Shown here: positions 1 to 8,522 of the stretch, piece after piece | How positions within the stretch are numbered: position 1 is the stretch's first letter | Layout: each line of letters opens with the position of its first letter | Source of the DNA: Candidatus Saccharimonadota bacterium | GTDB taxonomy: Bacteria > Patescibacteriota > Saccharimonadia > Saccharimonadales > JAICHO01 | Reading direction: 5' to 3' | DNA length: 45,020 nt | NCBI GenBank assembly: GCA_025924835.1 | Contig: JAICHO010000004.1 | Span: forward strand, 1-45,020 | The notes under the pieces: generated by a model | Databases searched by the model: none | Told to the model about the DNA's origin: nothing | Seen by the model: only the letters and a program-made list of their open reading frames with translations | Position numbers and translations under genes: made by a program

Positions 1-105
1 GTTATCGTAGAGACCCGCCCAATCAGCAAGCGCAAGAGCCACAAGCTTTCTCAAATCGTTGAGCGTGCCGGTGTTACCCACACCGAAAAGGAGACGGAAG
101 TATGA
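1..105 (+). CDS. rpsQ: 30S ribosomal protein S17, C-terminal fragment
   Basis: Frame 1 is open from the first base and encodes 34 residues beginning [16 protein letters not shown], then stops at TGA. The basic [12 protein letters not shown] segment is characteristic of the C-terminal part of S17, which binds 16S rRNA as a primary assembly protein. The stop overlaps the next start as ATGA, so it is translationally coupled to rplN, matching the standard spc-operon order rpsQ-rplN. The N-terminus lies outside the window. Confidence 0.85.
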   Translation, partial: VIVETRPISKRKSHKLSQIVERAGVTHTEKETEV

Positions 106-470
106 TTCAACAAGAAACCCGTCTCGTAGTTTGTGACAACAGTGGTGCAAAAGAAATCCTTTGTATCCGTGTCCTTGGTGGTACGCGCCGTCGTTACGCG
201 CGCGTAGGGGATACAATAGTGGCTACAGTTAAAGAGGCCAGCCCGACAGGAAATGTTAAGAAAAAATCCGTGGTACGCGCTGTTGTTGTCCGCACTAGGG
301 ACGCCTTGCAACGCAAGGACGGGTCTGCAATCCGATTTGACGATAATGCGGCAGTTATTATTGGGGAAGATAAACTACCCAAAGCAACACGTATTTTTGG
401 CCCTGTTCCCCGCGAACTGCGCGATCAAGGTTATGCCAAGATCATTAGTTTAGCACCGGAGGTACTGTAA
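102..470 (+). CDS. rplN: 50S ribosomal protein L14
   Basis: This 122-residue protein has the normal L14 length and its hallmark start MIQQETRL followed by [19 protein letters not shown]14 binds 23S rRNA at the 30S-50S interface and contacts L19. The start overlaps the rpsQ stop by 4 nt and the stop overlaps the rplX start by 1 nt (TAATG), indicating tight operon coupling. No internal promoter is visible. Confidence 0.97.
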   Translation: MIQQETRLVVCDNSGAKEILCIRVLGGTRRRYARVGDTIVATVKEASPTGNVKKKSVVRAVVVRTRDALQRKDGSAIRFDDNAAVIIGEDKLPKATRIFGPVPRELRDQGYAKIISLAPEVL

Positions 471-817
471 TGAATAACCTCCCCGCGGCTAAAACTATAA
501 GCAAAATTCGTCTTAAAAAAGGCGACACGGTCGTAGTGCTTTCGGGTAAGTATAAAGGCAAAACAGGCAAGGTCAGCGCCACGCATCCTAACCAGAATAA
601 AGTAACCATAGACGGTATAAATATCGTTAAACGTCACACTAAACCCAACCGTGCTTATCCGCAAGGCGGCATTATTGAAACGACCAAACCACTGTGGGCA
701 AGTAAGGTAGCTATCTATGAACCTACTACCAAAAAACCAACTAAAATCGGCTACAAGCTTGATAAAGATGGTAAAAAGATGCGGATCTATAAGTCCACTG
801 GCAAGGAGATGAAGTAA
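470..817 (+). CDS. rplX: 50S ribosomal protein L24
   Basis: The 115-residue product carries the KOW motif of L24 (KKGDTVVVLSGKYKGKTGKV, about residues 16-35) and then VDGINIVKRHTKPN-like sequence. L24 is an early assembly protein binding the 5' region of 23S rRNA. It overlaps rplN and rplE by one base on each side. Length and order (L14-L24-L5) are canonical. Confidence 0.97.
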   Translation: MNNLPAAKTISKIRLKKGDTVVVLSGKYKGKTGKVSATHPNQNKVTIDGINIVKRHTKPNRAYPQGGIIETTKPLWASKVAIYEPTTKKPTKIGYKLDKDGKKMRIYKSTGKEMK

Positions 818-1428
818 TGGTAGATACAGCCTTAAAGGCACGAAGTCCTAAAAAAGCTGCCATAACCAATCAAGGCAATGCTCGACTTAAGGTATTATAT
901 AACCAACAGTACGTCAAAGAATTGATAGATGAATTAGGGTTAATTAATCCTAATCAAGTACCGCGTCTTGAAAAAGTCGTCATAAACATTGGCTTGGGAA
1001 AGGCTAAAGACGATAAAAAAGTCATGGAAACGGCGGCCAATACACTAAAGAAAATTACCGGGCAACAACCAATTGATACCATCTCAAAACTGTCAATTGC
1101 AGGCTTCAAATTACGTGAAGGTACGAAGATTGGGCTTAAAGTCACACTACGCGGCGAAAAAATGTATGAATTTACCGATCGCTTAATAAATATCGTCCTG
1201 CCACGGCTACGCGACTTTCATGGTGTTAAGGCGAAGGCCTTTGATAAATCAGGTAATTACAGTATCGGGTTAACCGACCAATCAGTGTTCCCTGAGTTAA
1301 CATTTGAAGAAACAACTACGGCGCACGGATTGCAAGCAGTGTTTGTAATCCGGTGTCATGAGCAAAGCCACGCTAAAGCACTGCTGACCAAATTTGGAAT
1401 GCCATTTGATAAGAAGGAGACAAAATAA
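817..1428 (+). CDS. rplE: 50S ribosomal protein L5
   Basis: A 203-residue protein, about 20 residues longer than typical L5 because of a basic N-terminal extension ([19 protein letters not shown]). The conserved core includes [16 protein letters not shown], the [12 protein letters not shown] loop and [11 protein letters not shown]5 binds 5S rRNA and forms part of the central protuberance. The start ATG overlaps the rplX stop; a preceding AAGGAGATG-like stretch supplies a ribosome binding site. A start at an internal methionine is possible but nothing in the sequence requires it. Confidence 0.96.
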   Translation: MVDTALKARSPKKAAITNQGNARLKVLYNQQYVKELIDELGLINPNQVPRLEKVVINIGLGKAKDDKKVMETAANTLKKITGQQPIDTISKLSIAGFKLREGTKIGLKVTLRGEKMYEFTDRLINIVLPRLRDFHGVKAKAFDKSGNYSIGLTDQSVFPELTFEETTTAHGLQAVFVIRCHEQSHAKALLTKFGMPFDKKETK

Positions 1429-1697
1429 TGGCCAAGAAATCTATGATAGCTAGAGATGAAAAACGAAAACGGATGATCTTACAATATGCCGCTAAACGCG
1501 CCGAGCTCAAGGCTATGGGCGATCGGGTAGGTTTGCACCTGTTGCCACGCAATAGCTCCCCGACTCGTCATAAAAACCGCTGCTCCGAAACAGGCAGACC
1601 GCGTGCGTATATGCGACAATTCGGCTTGAACCGTTTATCATTCCGGGAACACGCTTCTAAAGGCGAAATCCCGGGCGTAACTAAGGCTAGTTGGTAG
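1428..1697 (+). CDS. rpsN: 30S ribosomal protein S14, zinc-free long type
   Basis: This 89-residue protein starts [14 protein letters not shown], as the long S14 type does, and ends [20 protein letters not shown], a clear S14 signature. The zinc-ribbon cysteines of the short form are absent; only one Cys ([10 protein letters not shown]) remains. S14 helps assemble the 30S head. It overlaps rplE by 1 nt and is followed closely by rpsH. Confidence 0.96.
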   Translation: MAKKSMIARDEKRKRMILQYAAKRAELKAMGDRVGLHLLPRNSSPTRHKNRCSETGRPRAYMRQFGLNRLSFREHASKGEIPGVTKASW

Positions 1698-1708
1698 AAA
1701 GGAGCATT

Positions 1709-2110
1709 ATGTCTGTAGTTTCAACTGATCCAATAGCCGATATGCTTACACGAATCCGAAACGCCCTTGCTGTTAATAAGCAGGAAATCGTATTGCCTCA
1801 CTCCAAAGCCAAAGAAGCAGTTGCGCGTTTGCTTAAATCGTGTCAGTACATTGACGCCGTCAAAGTAACCGATGCCAAGATCGGCAAATCACTCACGCTT
1901 GTTCTGTATAGCTCTGATTCAAATTCCCGAATAACTGAAATTGTACGGCTTAGTAAGCCAGGACGCCGCTTGTATAGTTCCGCCGATAAAATACCGAGCG
2001 TTAAGCAGGGCCGCGGTATTGTCATCGTAAGCACCAGCAAGGGCATCATGACCGGCTATGACGCACGCAAACAGAAGGTTGGCGGCGAATTAATTTGTAA
2101 GGTCTATTAA
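1709..2110 (+). CDS. rpsH: 30S ribosomal protein S8
   Basis: I place the start at ATG 1709 (MSVVSTDPIADMLTRIRNAL), not at the upstream TTG of the ORF track, because AGAAAGGAG lies just before 1709 and S8 proteins begin near the DPIADMLTRIRNA motif. This gives 133 residues, normal for S8. The C-terminal STSKGIMTGYDARK-QKVGGELICKVY is the conserved 16S rRNA-binding part. The stop TAA directly abuts a small membrane ORF instead of rplF. Confidence 0.96.
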   Translation: MSVVSTDPIADMLTRIRNALAVNKQEIVLPHSKAKEAVARLLKSCQYIDAVKVTDAKIGKSLTLVLYSSDSNSRITEIVRLSKPGRRLYSSADKIPSVKQGRGIVIVSTSKGIMTGYDARKQKVGGELICKVY

Positions 2111-2248
2111 ATGAATTTTCTTGTTACTCATCCTAGCGCAGTATATCTGGCAATTAATGCCATCCAACTGCTAACACAGGTAGCTATAGCAACGGCACTT
2201 ATACATATAGCGATGAGCCTCAGTAAATGTAATAAAAGAGAGAGTTAA
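2111..2248 (+). CDS. 45-aa predicted membrane microprotein inside the ribosomal operon
   Basis: The ORF is too short for the supplied track. Its ATG begins at the base after the rpsH stop, and its TAA is 2 nt before the rplF start, so it fills the whole rpsH-rplF gap. The product starts MNFLVTHPSAVYLAINAIQ, has one hydrophobic segment from about residue 10 to 36, and ends in a short basic tail (SKCNKRES). I do not recognise it. The exact fit between two ribosomal genes argues for real translation by coupling, but composition alone cannot prove it. Confidence 0.55.
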   Translation: MNFLVTHPSAVYLAINAIQLLTQVAIATALIHIAMSLSKCNKRES

Positions 2249-2250
2249 TT

Positions 2251-2790
2251 ATGAGTCGTATAGGAAAACTACCGGTGGCAATACCGTCGGGCGTGACAAT
2301 CACTGTCGACCAAGACACTATAATTGTAAATGGCAGTAAAGGTTCTTTAACCCAGTTTACGATGCCAGGTCTCGGCGTAAAGATTGAAGACAATCAAATT
2401 GTAGTAAGTCGCGAGAACGATGAGCCTATGAACCGTGCCAAGCACGGACTCATGCGGGCCTTAATAAATAATATGGTAATCGGGGTTTCGACCGGTTTTA
2501 CCAAACAACTTGAGATTAATGGTGTTGGCTATCGTGTGGCCATGGCAGGGAATGGTCTTAAGTTGAACCTTGGCTTTTCACACGATGTAAACTATGCTCT
2601 GCCGGCCGGCATTACAGCCACCGTAGAACAGAATATAATCACGATTAGTGGTATAAGTAAGCAACAGGTTGGTCAAGCAGCAGCTGAAATTCGGGCGCTT
2701 AAGAAGCCTGAACCTTACAAAGGCAAAGGTATTAAGTATGTCGGTGAACGCATTATTCGTAAAAGCGGTAAATCAGGTAAGGACAAATAG
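2251..2790 (+). CDS. rplF: 50S ribosomal protein L6
   Basis: A 179-residue protein with the L6 start MSRIGKLPVAIPSGVTI, the two tandem L6 folds (about 1-80 and 81-179) and the signature PEPYKGKGIKYVGERIIRK near the end. L6 binds near the GTPase-associated centre of the large subunit. AAAGAGAGAG upstream is a plausible ribosome binding site lying inside the preceding microprotein ORF. rplR follows after 3 nt. Confidence 0.97.
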   Translation: MSRIGKLPVAIPSGVTITVDQDTIIVNGSKGSLTQFTMPGLGVKIEDNQIVVSRENDEPMNRAKHGLMRALINNMVIGVSTGFTKQLEINGVGYRVAMAGNGLKLNLGFSHDVNYALPAGITATVEQNIITISGISKQQVGQAAAEIRALKKPEPYKGKGIKYVGERIIRKSGKSGKDK

Positions 2791-2793
2791 ACC

Positions 2794-3150
2794 ATGGAAA
2801 GACTTAAGCAAAAGGTACAAAATCTGGCGCGCCGAAAACACCGCGTACGTTCACGCGTTAGCGGAACGACTATACGCCCCCGTTTAACTGTATTCATAAG
2901 TAACTTGCATATTACCGCACAAATTATTGATGACGAAAAGCACAGCACATTGGTGTACGCTACGACGGTTGGCAATAAAACCGCAAGCGGCAACATGACT
3001 GAGCGGGCACAAGCAGTAGGGACAGATATAGCTAAGAAGGCAAAAACGGCAAAAATTTCGCGAGTTGTATTTGACCGAAATGGCCGCATTTATCATGGCC
3101 GCATTAAAGCTCTGGCTGAAGCAGCCCGAGCGGGAGGATTGGAGTTTTAA
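2794..3150 (+). CDS. rplR: 50S ribosomal protein L18
   Basis: At 118 residues this has L18 length. It shows the basic N-terminus [22 protein letters not shown] and the C-terminal [25 protein letters not shown] motif that binds 5S rRNA. L18 works with L5 at the central protuberance. Canonical order L6-L18-S5 is kept. The sequence GGGAGGATTGGAG near its end provides the ribosome binding site for rpsE. Confidence 0.97.
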   Translation: [118 protein letters not shown]

Positions 3151-3151
3151 T

Positions 3152-3724
3152 ATGGCTGAATTTGGACAAAACCAGGGACGCGATAATCGCCGCGGACGCA
3201 ACGATATGCCGCCAGAAGAAAAGCAATTTGACGAACGAGTCGTCCATATTGACCGTGTCGCGCGAGTTGTTAAAGGCGGACGGCGCTTCCGTTTCCGAGC
3301 TCTTGTCGTAGTAGGAGATCACAAAGGTAAAGTTGGTATTGGTATTTCAAAAGGTGCTGACGTAACTACGGCGGTCACTAAAGCCGTTGAAGTTGCCAAG
3401 AAAAATTTTGTTCAGATCCACCTAGTGAATGACACTATTCCCCATGAAGCTGAAGTCAAGGTGGGCGGCGCACGTATATTTATTAAGCCGGCCTCAGTTG
3501 GTACTGGACTTATCGCCGGTGGTGTCGTTCGTACTGTACTGGAAGTGGCAGGAATCCATAATGTTCTATCTAAATCCTTAGGCTCAACCAATAAGATTAA
3601 TACGGCGTACGCCACACTAGCAGCCTTACAAGCTGTTGAACATCCTGATAAGTGGATAACCAAGCAACGGCGCGGCACAAAGAAGACAGAAAATGTTAAG
3701 CAAAAAGCTGAGGTCGTATCATGA
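3152..3724 (+). CDS. rpsE: 30S ribosomal protein S5
   Basis: The ORF track starts upstream inside rplR. I choose ATG 3152 (MAEFGQNQGRDNRRGRND), which follows GGGAGGATTGGAG and gives 190 residues. The double-stranded RNA-binding S5 domain begins near FDERVVHIDRVARVVKGGRRFRF and continues through VGIGISKGADV. S5 is involved in decoding accuracy and mRNA unwinding. Its TGA stop overlaps the rplO ATG (ATGA). The gene for L30 that usually follows S5 is missing. Confidence 0.96.
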   Translation: MAEFGQNQGRDNRRGRNDMPPEEKQFDERVVHIDRVARVVKGGRRFRFRALVVVGDHKGKVGIGISKGADVTTAVTKAVEVAKKNFVQIHLVNDTIPHEAEVKVGGARIFIKPASVGTGLIAGGVVRTVLEVAGIHNVLSKSLGSTNKINTAYATLAALQAVEHPDKWITKQRRGTKKTENVKQKAEVVS

Positions 3725-4194
3725 AATATCACGAACTAATCATTACCGCCAATCATGGTGGTAAGCGAGTTGGACGCGGCATTTCTGCGGGGCAAGGGAA
3801 AACGGCGGGTCGCGGTACCAAAGGTCAAAAATCCCGTACCGGTAAAGGCCGTCGTCCAGGATTTGAAGGTGGGCAGAACCCACTCATGCAAAGATTGCCA
3901 AAGCTCAGGGGTTTCAGGGCGATCAACCCGGCAGCCGAAACTGTTTATACCGGTCAATTAAACGATCTTGGCGTCAACATAGATAACTTTACTTTAGCCG
4001 ACGCGGGTTTGGTATCGTCACCATATGTCCGGGTTAAGCTGATTGTTAAGGGTGACCTGAAAAAAAAGATGAATGTTAAATTACAGGCAGCGAGCATCAC
4101 GGCCACTGAAGCATTGCAAAAAGTCGGCGGTACATTTACTGCGACACCGCAGGTCAAACGTACTAGCCAAGAAAAGACCGACAAGCCACAATAG
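3721..4194 (+). CDS. rplO: 50S ribosomal protein L15
   Basis: A 157-residue L15 with the glycine-rich N-terminal rRNA-binding extension (GKRVGRGISAGQGKTAGRGT, GQKSRTG) and FEGGQNPLMQRLPKLRGF, followed by the globular domain. L15 is a late assembly protein. It overlaps rpsE by 4 nt because rpmD is absent. After it comes an ABC transporter gene instead of secY, which is unusual for this operon. Confidence 0.96.
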   Translation: MKYHELIITANHGGKRVGRGISAGQGKTAGRGTKGQKSRTGKGRRPGFEGGQNPLMQRLPKLRGFRAINPAAETVYTGQLNDLGVNIDNFTLADAGLVSSPYVRVKLIVKGDLKKKMNVKLQAASITATEALQKVGGTFTATPQVKRTSQEKTDKPQ

Positions 4195-4249
4195 TCTTTC
4201 TGCAATTACAAACCACCATTCTTGATAAACTACCAATGCGTAGGGAGCC

Positions 4250-6055
4250 ATGGCAGTTAACTTTATTCAGTCAAAACGTGATAAGCAATTAACCCGCGAA
4301 ATCCATCGTATATTTTGGCGCGGTCATTTGCTGGATAAACCACGTTTATTCATAGGGCTTGTAGCACGAGTAATTGCCTTTAGCATCTACCATGTTCTAT
4401 TGCCTCTGATCAGCGCTTTTGGCGTACAAGCGATTTTGACCGGCAATATTACCCGGGTACATTATTATGCGCTAGTATTATTGTTGTTGTCGGCAGCTTA
4501 CTGTTTGTTTTTTACGATCGGGCAAACCATGATAGCCCGCGACGGTATTACGGCCCTAAAATATGTACAACAATTGGTATATGGTAACTTCCTGGAAAAA
4601 GATTACGAATTTTATAGTAATTCGTACATTGGCTCTCTGGGAGCGCAGGCAGCCAGGTTACGTGATGCGTGTAGTGCCTACGGAGAAATGGTTACCTTGT
4701 CCATCCCCAAACAAGCCACTATTGTCATTAGCTCTATAGCTGTTATAGCCTGGCAATCATGGCTTTTAGCAGGCATAACACTTCTCGCTATGCTTGTCAT
4801 TCTCAGCTTTACGCTTGTAACAAGTACCTGGAGACTTAAATATAGGCGCCAAACCAGCGAAGCCAGCAGCCGAGTAGCTTCGCAAATCGGCGATGCCTTA
4901 ACGCACGCCCAGGCTGTTAAGAGCTTCGCGAATGAAGCTAAGGAAAAAGAAGGGCTTAAGCGGCCATTAGAGACCTTCGGCGAGGTTCAGTATAGGTCAT
5001 GGATGGCGGCTGTACCGGCTGATAATGGCAGAATGCTCTTAGCTTCTGCCACAACGGCGGTGTTGCTTATTGTTTCGGCGCGGCTGTATCAACAGCACGC
5101 TATAACAATTATAATCGTCGTTTTAATTCAGTTGTACGTCATTAAGCTGGTCGCTGCGACTATCGATATTGCTGAAATTATCAAGCGCTACGAGGAAATC
5201 ATGGGGATGGCATATGAGCCAGTAAAGACCATGTTGTTAAAACCAACAGTTAACGACCCTGTTAAATTTGCAAAATTGAACCTAAACGGCGACTACAAGC
5301 TGGAAATAAAAGACGTTACCTACCATTATCCGGACGCGGCGGTGGGTGATAATGCCATTAGTCAGCTATCGCTAATTGTAGAAAAAGGCGAAAAAATTGG
5401 TCTAGTGGGCTATTCCGGCAGTGGCAAAACCACACTAACCAAACTTATCTTACGCTTTATGGATGTAACGAATGGTTCCGTTGAGCTGGCCGGCACGGAT
5501 ATACGCAAACTTCGCCAACAAGAACTGCGTAATCTCATTGCGTACGTACCACAAGAGCCAATTTTGTTTCATCGAACAATAGCCGAGAACATACAGTATG
5601 GTAAACCGACAGCTACGCAGAAAATGATTTTAGATGCGGCGCAACAAGCCTATGTGGACGAGTTTGTAAGCACACTGCCAAAAAGGTATGAAACGCAGGT
5701 TGGCGAACGCGGCGTAAAATTGTCGGGCGGACAACGTCAACGCGTTGCGATTGCCAGAGCTCTTTTAAAAGACGCTCCCATTTTACTGCTCGATGAGGCC
5801 ACTAGCGCGCTGGACAGTAAAAGTGAGAAATTTATTCAAGACGCTCTCTGGAAACTTATGAAAAACAAGACCGCGCTTGTAATCGCTCATCGCCTCAGCA
5901 CCGTCCAGCGTATGGACCGAATTTTGGTAATGGACAAAGGTCGGATTGTCCAGTCTGGCACGCATGAAGAACTCAAAAGTCAGCCAGGTATATACGCCGA
6001 CCTCTGGGAGCATCAAAGCGGCGGTTATTTGGGCGGTAGTATACTTAATGCGTAA
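4250..6055 (+). CDS. ABC-type exporter, fused permease-ATPase (MsbA/multidrug type)
   Basis: The 601-residue protein has an N-terminal membrane domain of about six helices (roughly 30-320) and a C-terminal nucleotide-binding domain. Visible ATPase motifs are Walker A GYSGSGKTTL (about residue 385), Q-loop YVPQEPILFH, signature LSGGQRQR (about 490), Walker B ILLLDEATSALD and the switch histidine in IAHRLST. This half-transporter would dimerise in the cytoplasmic membrane and export lipids, drugs or peptides; the substrate cannot be read from sequence. AGGGA precedes ATG 4250. Its position between rplO and secY is odd for an spc operon and suggests insertion, though base composition looks like its neighbours. 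Confidence 0.93.
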   Translation: MAVNFIQSKRDKQLTREIHRIFWRGHLLDKPRLFIGLVARVIAFSIYHVLLPLISAFGVQAILTGNITRVHYYALVLLLLSAAYCLFFTIGQTMIARDGITALKYVQQLVYGNFLEKDYEFYSNSYIGSLGAQAARLRDACSAYGEMVTLSIPKQATIVISSIAVIAWQSWLLAGITLLAMLVILSFTLVTSTWRLKYRRQTSEASSRVASQIGDALTHAQAVKSFANEAKEKEGLKRPLETFGEVQYRSWMAAVPADNGRMLLASATTAVLLIVSARLYQQHAITIIIVVLIQLYVIKLVAATIDIAEIIKRYEEIMGMAYEPVKTMLLKPTVNDPVKFAKLNLNGDYKLEIKDVTYHYPDAAVGDNAISQLSLIVEKGEKIGLVGYSGSGKTTLTKLILRFMDVTNGSVELAGTDIRKLRQQELRNLIAYVPQEPILFHRTIAENIQYGKPTATQKMILDAAQQAYVDEFVSTLPKRYETQVGERGVKLSGGQRQRVAIARALLKDAPILLLDEATSALDSKSEKFIQDALWKLMKNKTALVIAHRLSTVQRMDRILVMDKGRIVQSGTHEELKSQPGIYADLWEHQSGGYLGGSILNA

Positions 6056-6074
6056 CTTTTACATCACGTAAATG

Positions 6075-6104
6075 TTAGAAACTGTTAACCAAATCTTGTA
6101 TACT
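6075..6104 (+). promoter_or_regulatory. Candidate promoter for secY
   Basis: TTAGAA (6075-6080) and TATACT (6099-6104) are separated by 18 bp. The -10 matches consensus in five of six positions. It lies 46 nt before the secY start, and AAAGAGAG upstream of ATG 6151 can act as the ribosome binding site. This would let secY be expressed separately from the ABC gene. Confidence 0.5.
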
Positions 6105-6150
6105 TAGTGACAGTTTTTACGGTTAACCATCAAAGAGAGATACTAAAGAT

Positions 6151-7641
6151 ATGAGTTGGAAAGTAATCTGGGCTTCCTTAAAGAGCAGTGATATGCGCAA
6201 GCGTATCTTAGCGGTGTTAGGCATGTTGCTAGTTTTCCGTATTCTGGCCCATATCCCCATTCCTTTGAGTAACCCGCAGACTCTGCGACAAGTTTTACAA
6301 AACTTGTTTACCAGTTCAAAGAATACTTCACTGCTGAGCTTTATAGACGTTCTATCTGGTGGTGCTTTAGCTAACTTTTCAATAATGTTGGTGGGGCTAG
6401 GGCCGTATATTAATGCTTCCATTATTATTCAACTATTGACCAAAGCTATACCGCAGCTGGAAAACCTTAATAACGAAGGCGAATACGGCCGGAAGAAAAT
6501 CAACCAATATACTCGTATGTTGACATTTCCGCTCGCACTTATACAGTCAGTCGGCGCTATATATTTGGTACGTGCCCAAGCCCAGCAAATTGGTGGCATC
6601 GGCGACATTACCGCCAACACCTCACTGTGGCAATGGGCGCTTATGGTGGCCGCGCTTACTGGTGGCGCCATGATTTTGATGTGGCTCGGCGAACTCATTA
6701 CGGAACAAAGTGTCGGCAATGGTATTTCACTTATTATTACCGTCGGTATTGTAAGCCGACTACCGGGTACTATAAGCAGTATAGTCACCTCAGTTGTTGA
6801 TAAGGGCAGTAAGCTGGTGGTATTTGGTAAAACGTTGCCCATTAATAAACAAGCCCTGATCTATGGTCTGATAATTGCAGCAGTCGTCATAGTGGTAACC
6901 ATACTTATAGTCAAACTGAATGAAGCAGCCCGCAATATAACCATACATTACGCCAAACGCGTTCAAGGTAATCGAACGTACGGCGGAGTAACAACCATAC
7001 TGCCGATAAAACTTATAACCGCCGGCGTTATCCCTATAATTTTTGCGGTCGCATTCCTGAGTGTTCCCAGTTTTGCGGGTCAGCTCTTCGCAGCGTCCCA
7101 CAGTATGCGCTTGCAGCATATAGGATCTACCTTAGTGCAGTGGTTTCAAACACCCAGTGCCAGCACGTTTGCGGCACCTGGTTGGACTCCATACATTTAT
7201 CCTATCGTTTATTTTGTGCTGGTATTTGTTTTTACATTCTTCTACACCAGTATTACATTTAATGCCAAGGAGATTGCCGAAAATCTGCAAAAGCAAGGTG
7301 GATTTATAGCTGACGTCCGCTCGGGGCTGCAAACTGAAAAGTACCTGTCAAAGATCGTAAACCGCCTAACACTGTTTGGTGCCATAAGTTTAGGCCTATT
7401 AGCATTGTTGCCCATCCTGGGCCAGGTATTCCTGAAAACCAATATTGCTATTGGCGGAACAAGTATATTGATTCTGGTATCAGTCGCATTAGAAACCCTC
7501 CGATCCATAGAATCACGTGCCCTGATGGTAACCTATGATCAATATGAGCAACCGGATTTCTTCTATGATAGCGATGCGCCCGCATTAGCTGCCACCGGCG
7601 CTAAACGCCTCCGGTTTTTGTCACGTAAAAAGCGAAAATAA
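6151..7641 (+). CDS. secY: Preprotein translocase subunit SecY
   Basis: This 496-residue polytopic membrane protein shows SecY features. These include the first helix region ILAVLGMLLVFRILAHIPIPL, the plug-region sequence LSGGALANFSIMLVGLGPYINASII, the NEGEYGRKKINQYTR loop and the cytoplasmic loop YAKRVQGNRTYGG. About ten membrane helices are expected. SecY forms the protein-conducting channel with SecE (encoded at 29090) and works with SecA. The tail is basic (RFLSRKKRK) and somewhat extended. adk and map, which often follow secY, are not here; infA comes next. Confidence 0.97.
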   Translation: MSWKVIWASLKSSDMRKRILAVLGMLLVFRILAHIPIPLSNPQTLRQVLQNLFTSSKNTSLLSFIDVLSGGALANFSIMLVGLGPYINASIIIQLLTKAIPQLENLNNEGEYGRKKINQYTRMLTFPLALIQSVGAIYLVRAQAQQIGGIGDITANTSLWQWALMVAALTGGAMILMWLGELITEQSVGNGISLIITVGIVSRLPGTISSIVTSVVDKGSKLVVFGKTLPINKQALIYGLIIAAVVIVVTILIVKLNEAARNITIHYAKRVQGNRTYGGVTTILPIKLITAGVIPIIFAVAFLSVPSFAGQLFAASHSMRLQHIGSTLVQWFQTPSASTFAAPGWTPYIYPIVYFVLVFVFTFFYTSITFNAKEIAENLQKQGGFIADVRSGLQTEKYLSKIVNRLTLFGAISLGLLALLPILGQVFLKTNIAIGGTSILILVSVALETLRSIESRALMVTYDQYEQPDFFYDSDAPALAATGAKRLRFLSRKKRK

Positions 7642-7669
7642 CAACACCTGGTTTAATCTGAAAAACTCC

Positions 7670-7699
7670 TTTACAAGCTCTTGACTTGTCTGATATACT
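7670..7699 (+). promoter_or_regulatory. Promoter for infA with extended -10
   Basis: TTTACA (7670-7675), an 18-bp spacer and TATACT (7694-7699), with TG one base before the -10 (TGATATACT). Predicted transcription start is about 7706, only about 11 nt before ATG 7717, and no Shine-Dalgarno sequence is present in between. This implies a very short leader for the infA-rpmJ-rpsM-... transcript. Confidence 0.6.
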
Positions 7700-7716
7700 T
7701 ATACCTTGTTATATCT

Positions 7717-7935
7717 ATGGCGAATAAAGAGGTAATCGAACTTGCGGGAACGGTGGTCGAGGCCTTGCCTGGAACCCAATTTCGTGTAGAACTCGAAAAT
7801 GGCCATAAGATCATAGCTCATGTCGCCGGAAAGATGCGAAAACATTATATTCGCCTTGTACCCGGGGATAGCGTAACGGTTGAGTTGACCCCTTACGATC
7901 TTACTAAGGGCAGAATCACCTATCGCAAATCGTGA
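7717..7935 (+). CDS. infA: Translation initiation factor IF-1
   Basis: I choose ATG 7717 ([19 protein letters not shown]) over the upstream start in the ORF track because the promoter lies between them. The 72-residue length is exactly that of IF-1. The S1-like OB fold is shown by [32 protein letters not shown]-1 occupies the ribosomal A site during initiation. It heads the alpha-operon part of the cluster (infA-rpmJ-rpsM). Confidence 0.97.
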   Translation: MANKEVIELAGTVVEALPGTQFRVELENGHKIIAHVAGKMRKHYIRLVPGDSVTVELTPYDLTKGRITYRKS

Positions 7936-8002
7936 ACATTTACACGGAATATAAATTTAAGCAGTGTGTCATTCACTGGGAACCCAAAGGAGAATGATCC
8001 GC

Positions 8003-8119
8003 ATGAAAGTGCGTGCTAGTGTCAAAAAGATTAGTCCTGACGATAAGATTGTGCGCCGCAAAGGGCGTATTTACGTTATAAACAAACTTAAGCCCAAGCA
8101 TAAGCAGCGGCAGGGATAA
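8003..8119 (+). CDS. rpmJ: 50S ribosomal protein L36, cysteine-free
   Basis: A 38-residue ORF below the track cutoff. It reads [19 protein letters not shown] and ends KHKQRQG, both strongly diagnostic of L36. The zinc-binding positions CxxC...C are replaced by Ser, Asp and Asn ([13 protein letters not shown]), so this is the zinc-independent C-minus form. AAAGGAGAATG lies about 7 nt upstream. The position between infA and rpsM is canonical. Confidence 0.96.
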   Translation: MKVRASVKKISPDDKIVRRKGRIYVINKLKPKHKQRQG

Positions 8120-8124
8120 AGCAT

Positions 8125-8511
8125 ATGGCACGTATATCTGGTATAACCATTCCTGACAACAAGCAGATCAACGTATCGCTGACGTATGTGTACGGAATTG
8201 GACCAAAATCATCGTTTGATATATTAAAGAACGCTAACGTTGAACCAACTACGAGGGTCAAGAACTTGACCGATAGCGAGGTTGCTGCCATTCAGGATAT
8301 TATCAATGAAAAATACATGGTTGAAGGCGAGCTGCAACGAGTCGTGGCAACTAATGTGAAACGACTAAAGGATATCGGCAGTTACCGTGGTTTACGCCAC
8401 AAAAACAGCCTCCCCAGCCGTGGTCAGCGTACGCGTACAAATGCACGAACCCGCCGTGGCAAAAAGACAGCCGTAGGCGGCTCGCAACCTAAGTCAGCGT
8501 CGAAGACATAA
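8125..8511 (+). CDS. rpsM: 30S ribosomal protein S13
   Basis: A 128-residue S13 with the start MARISGITIPDNKQINVSLT, the helix-hairpin region YGIGPKSSFDIL and the basic C-terminal GQRTRTNARTRRGKK tail that contacts tRNA. S13 forms intersubunit bridges with L5. It starts 5 nt after rpmJ. Confidence 0.97.
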   Translation: MARISGITIPDNKQINVSLTYVYGIGPKSSFDILKNANVEPTTRVKNLTDSEVAAIQDIINEKYMVEGELQRVVATNVKRLKDIGSYRGLRHKNSLPSRGQRTRTNARTRRGKKTAVGGSQPKSASKT

Positions 8512-8522
8512 GGAATAAATAT

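Noticed and set aside
3065-3151. Upstream start for rpsE in the ORF track
   Set aside because: It lies inside rplR and adds 29 residues unrelated to S5; ATG 3152 has a good ribosome binding site.
6084-6127. Repeated GTTAACC/GGTTAACC and AAACTGT/ACAGTTT around the secY promoter as an operator
   Set aside because: The repeats are short and partly palindromic by chance; no regulator context supports an operator, and the hairpin loop is long.
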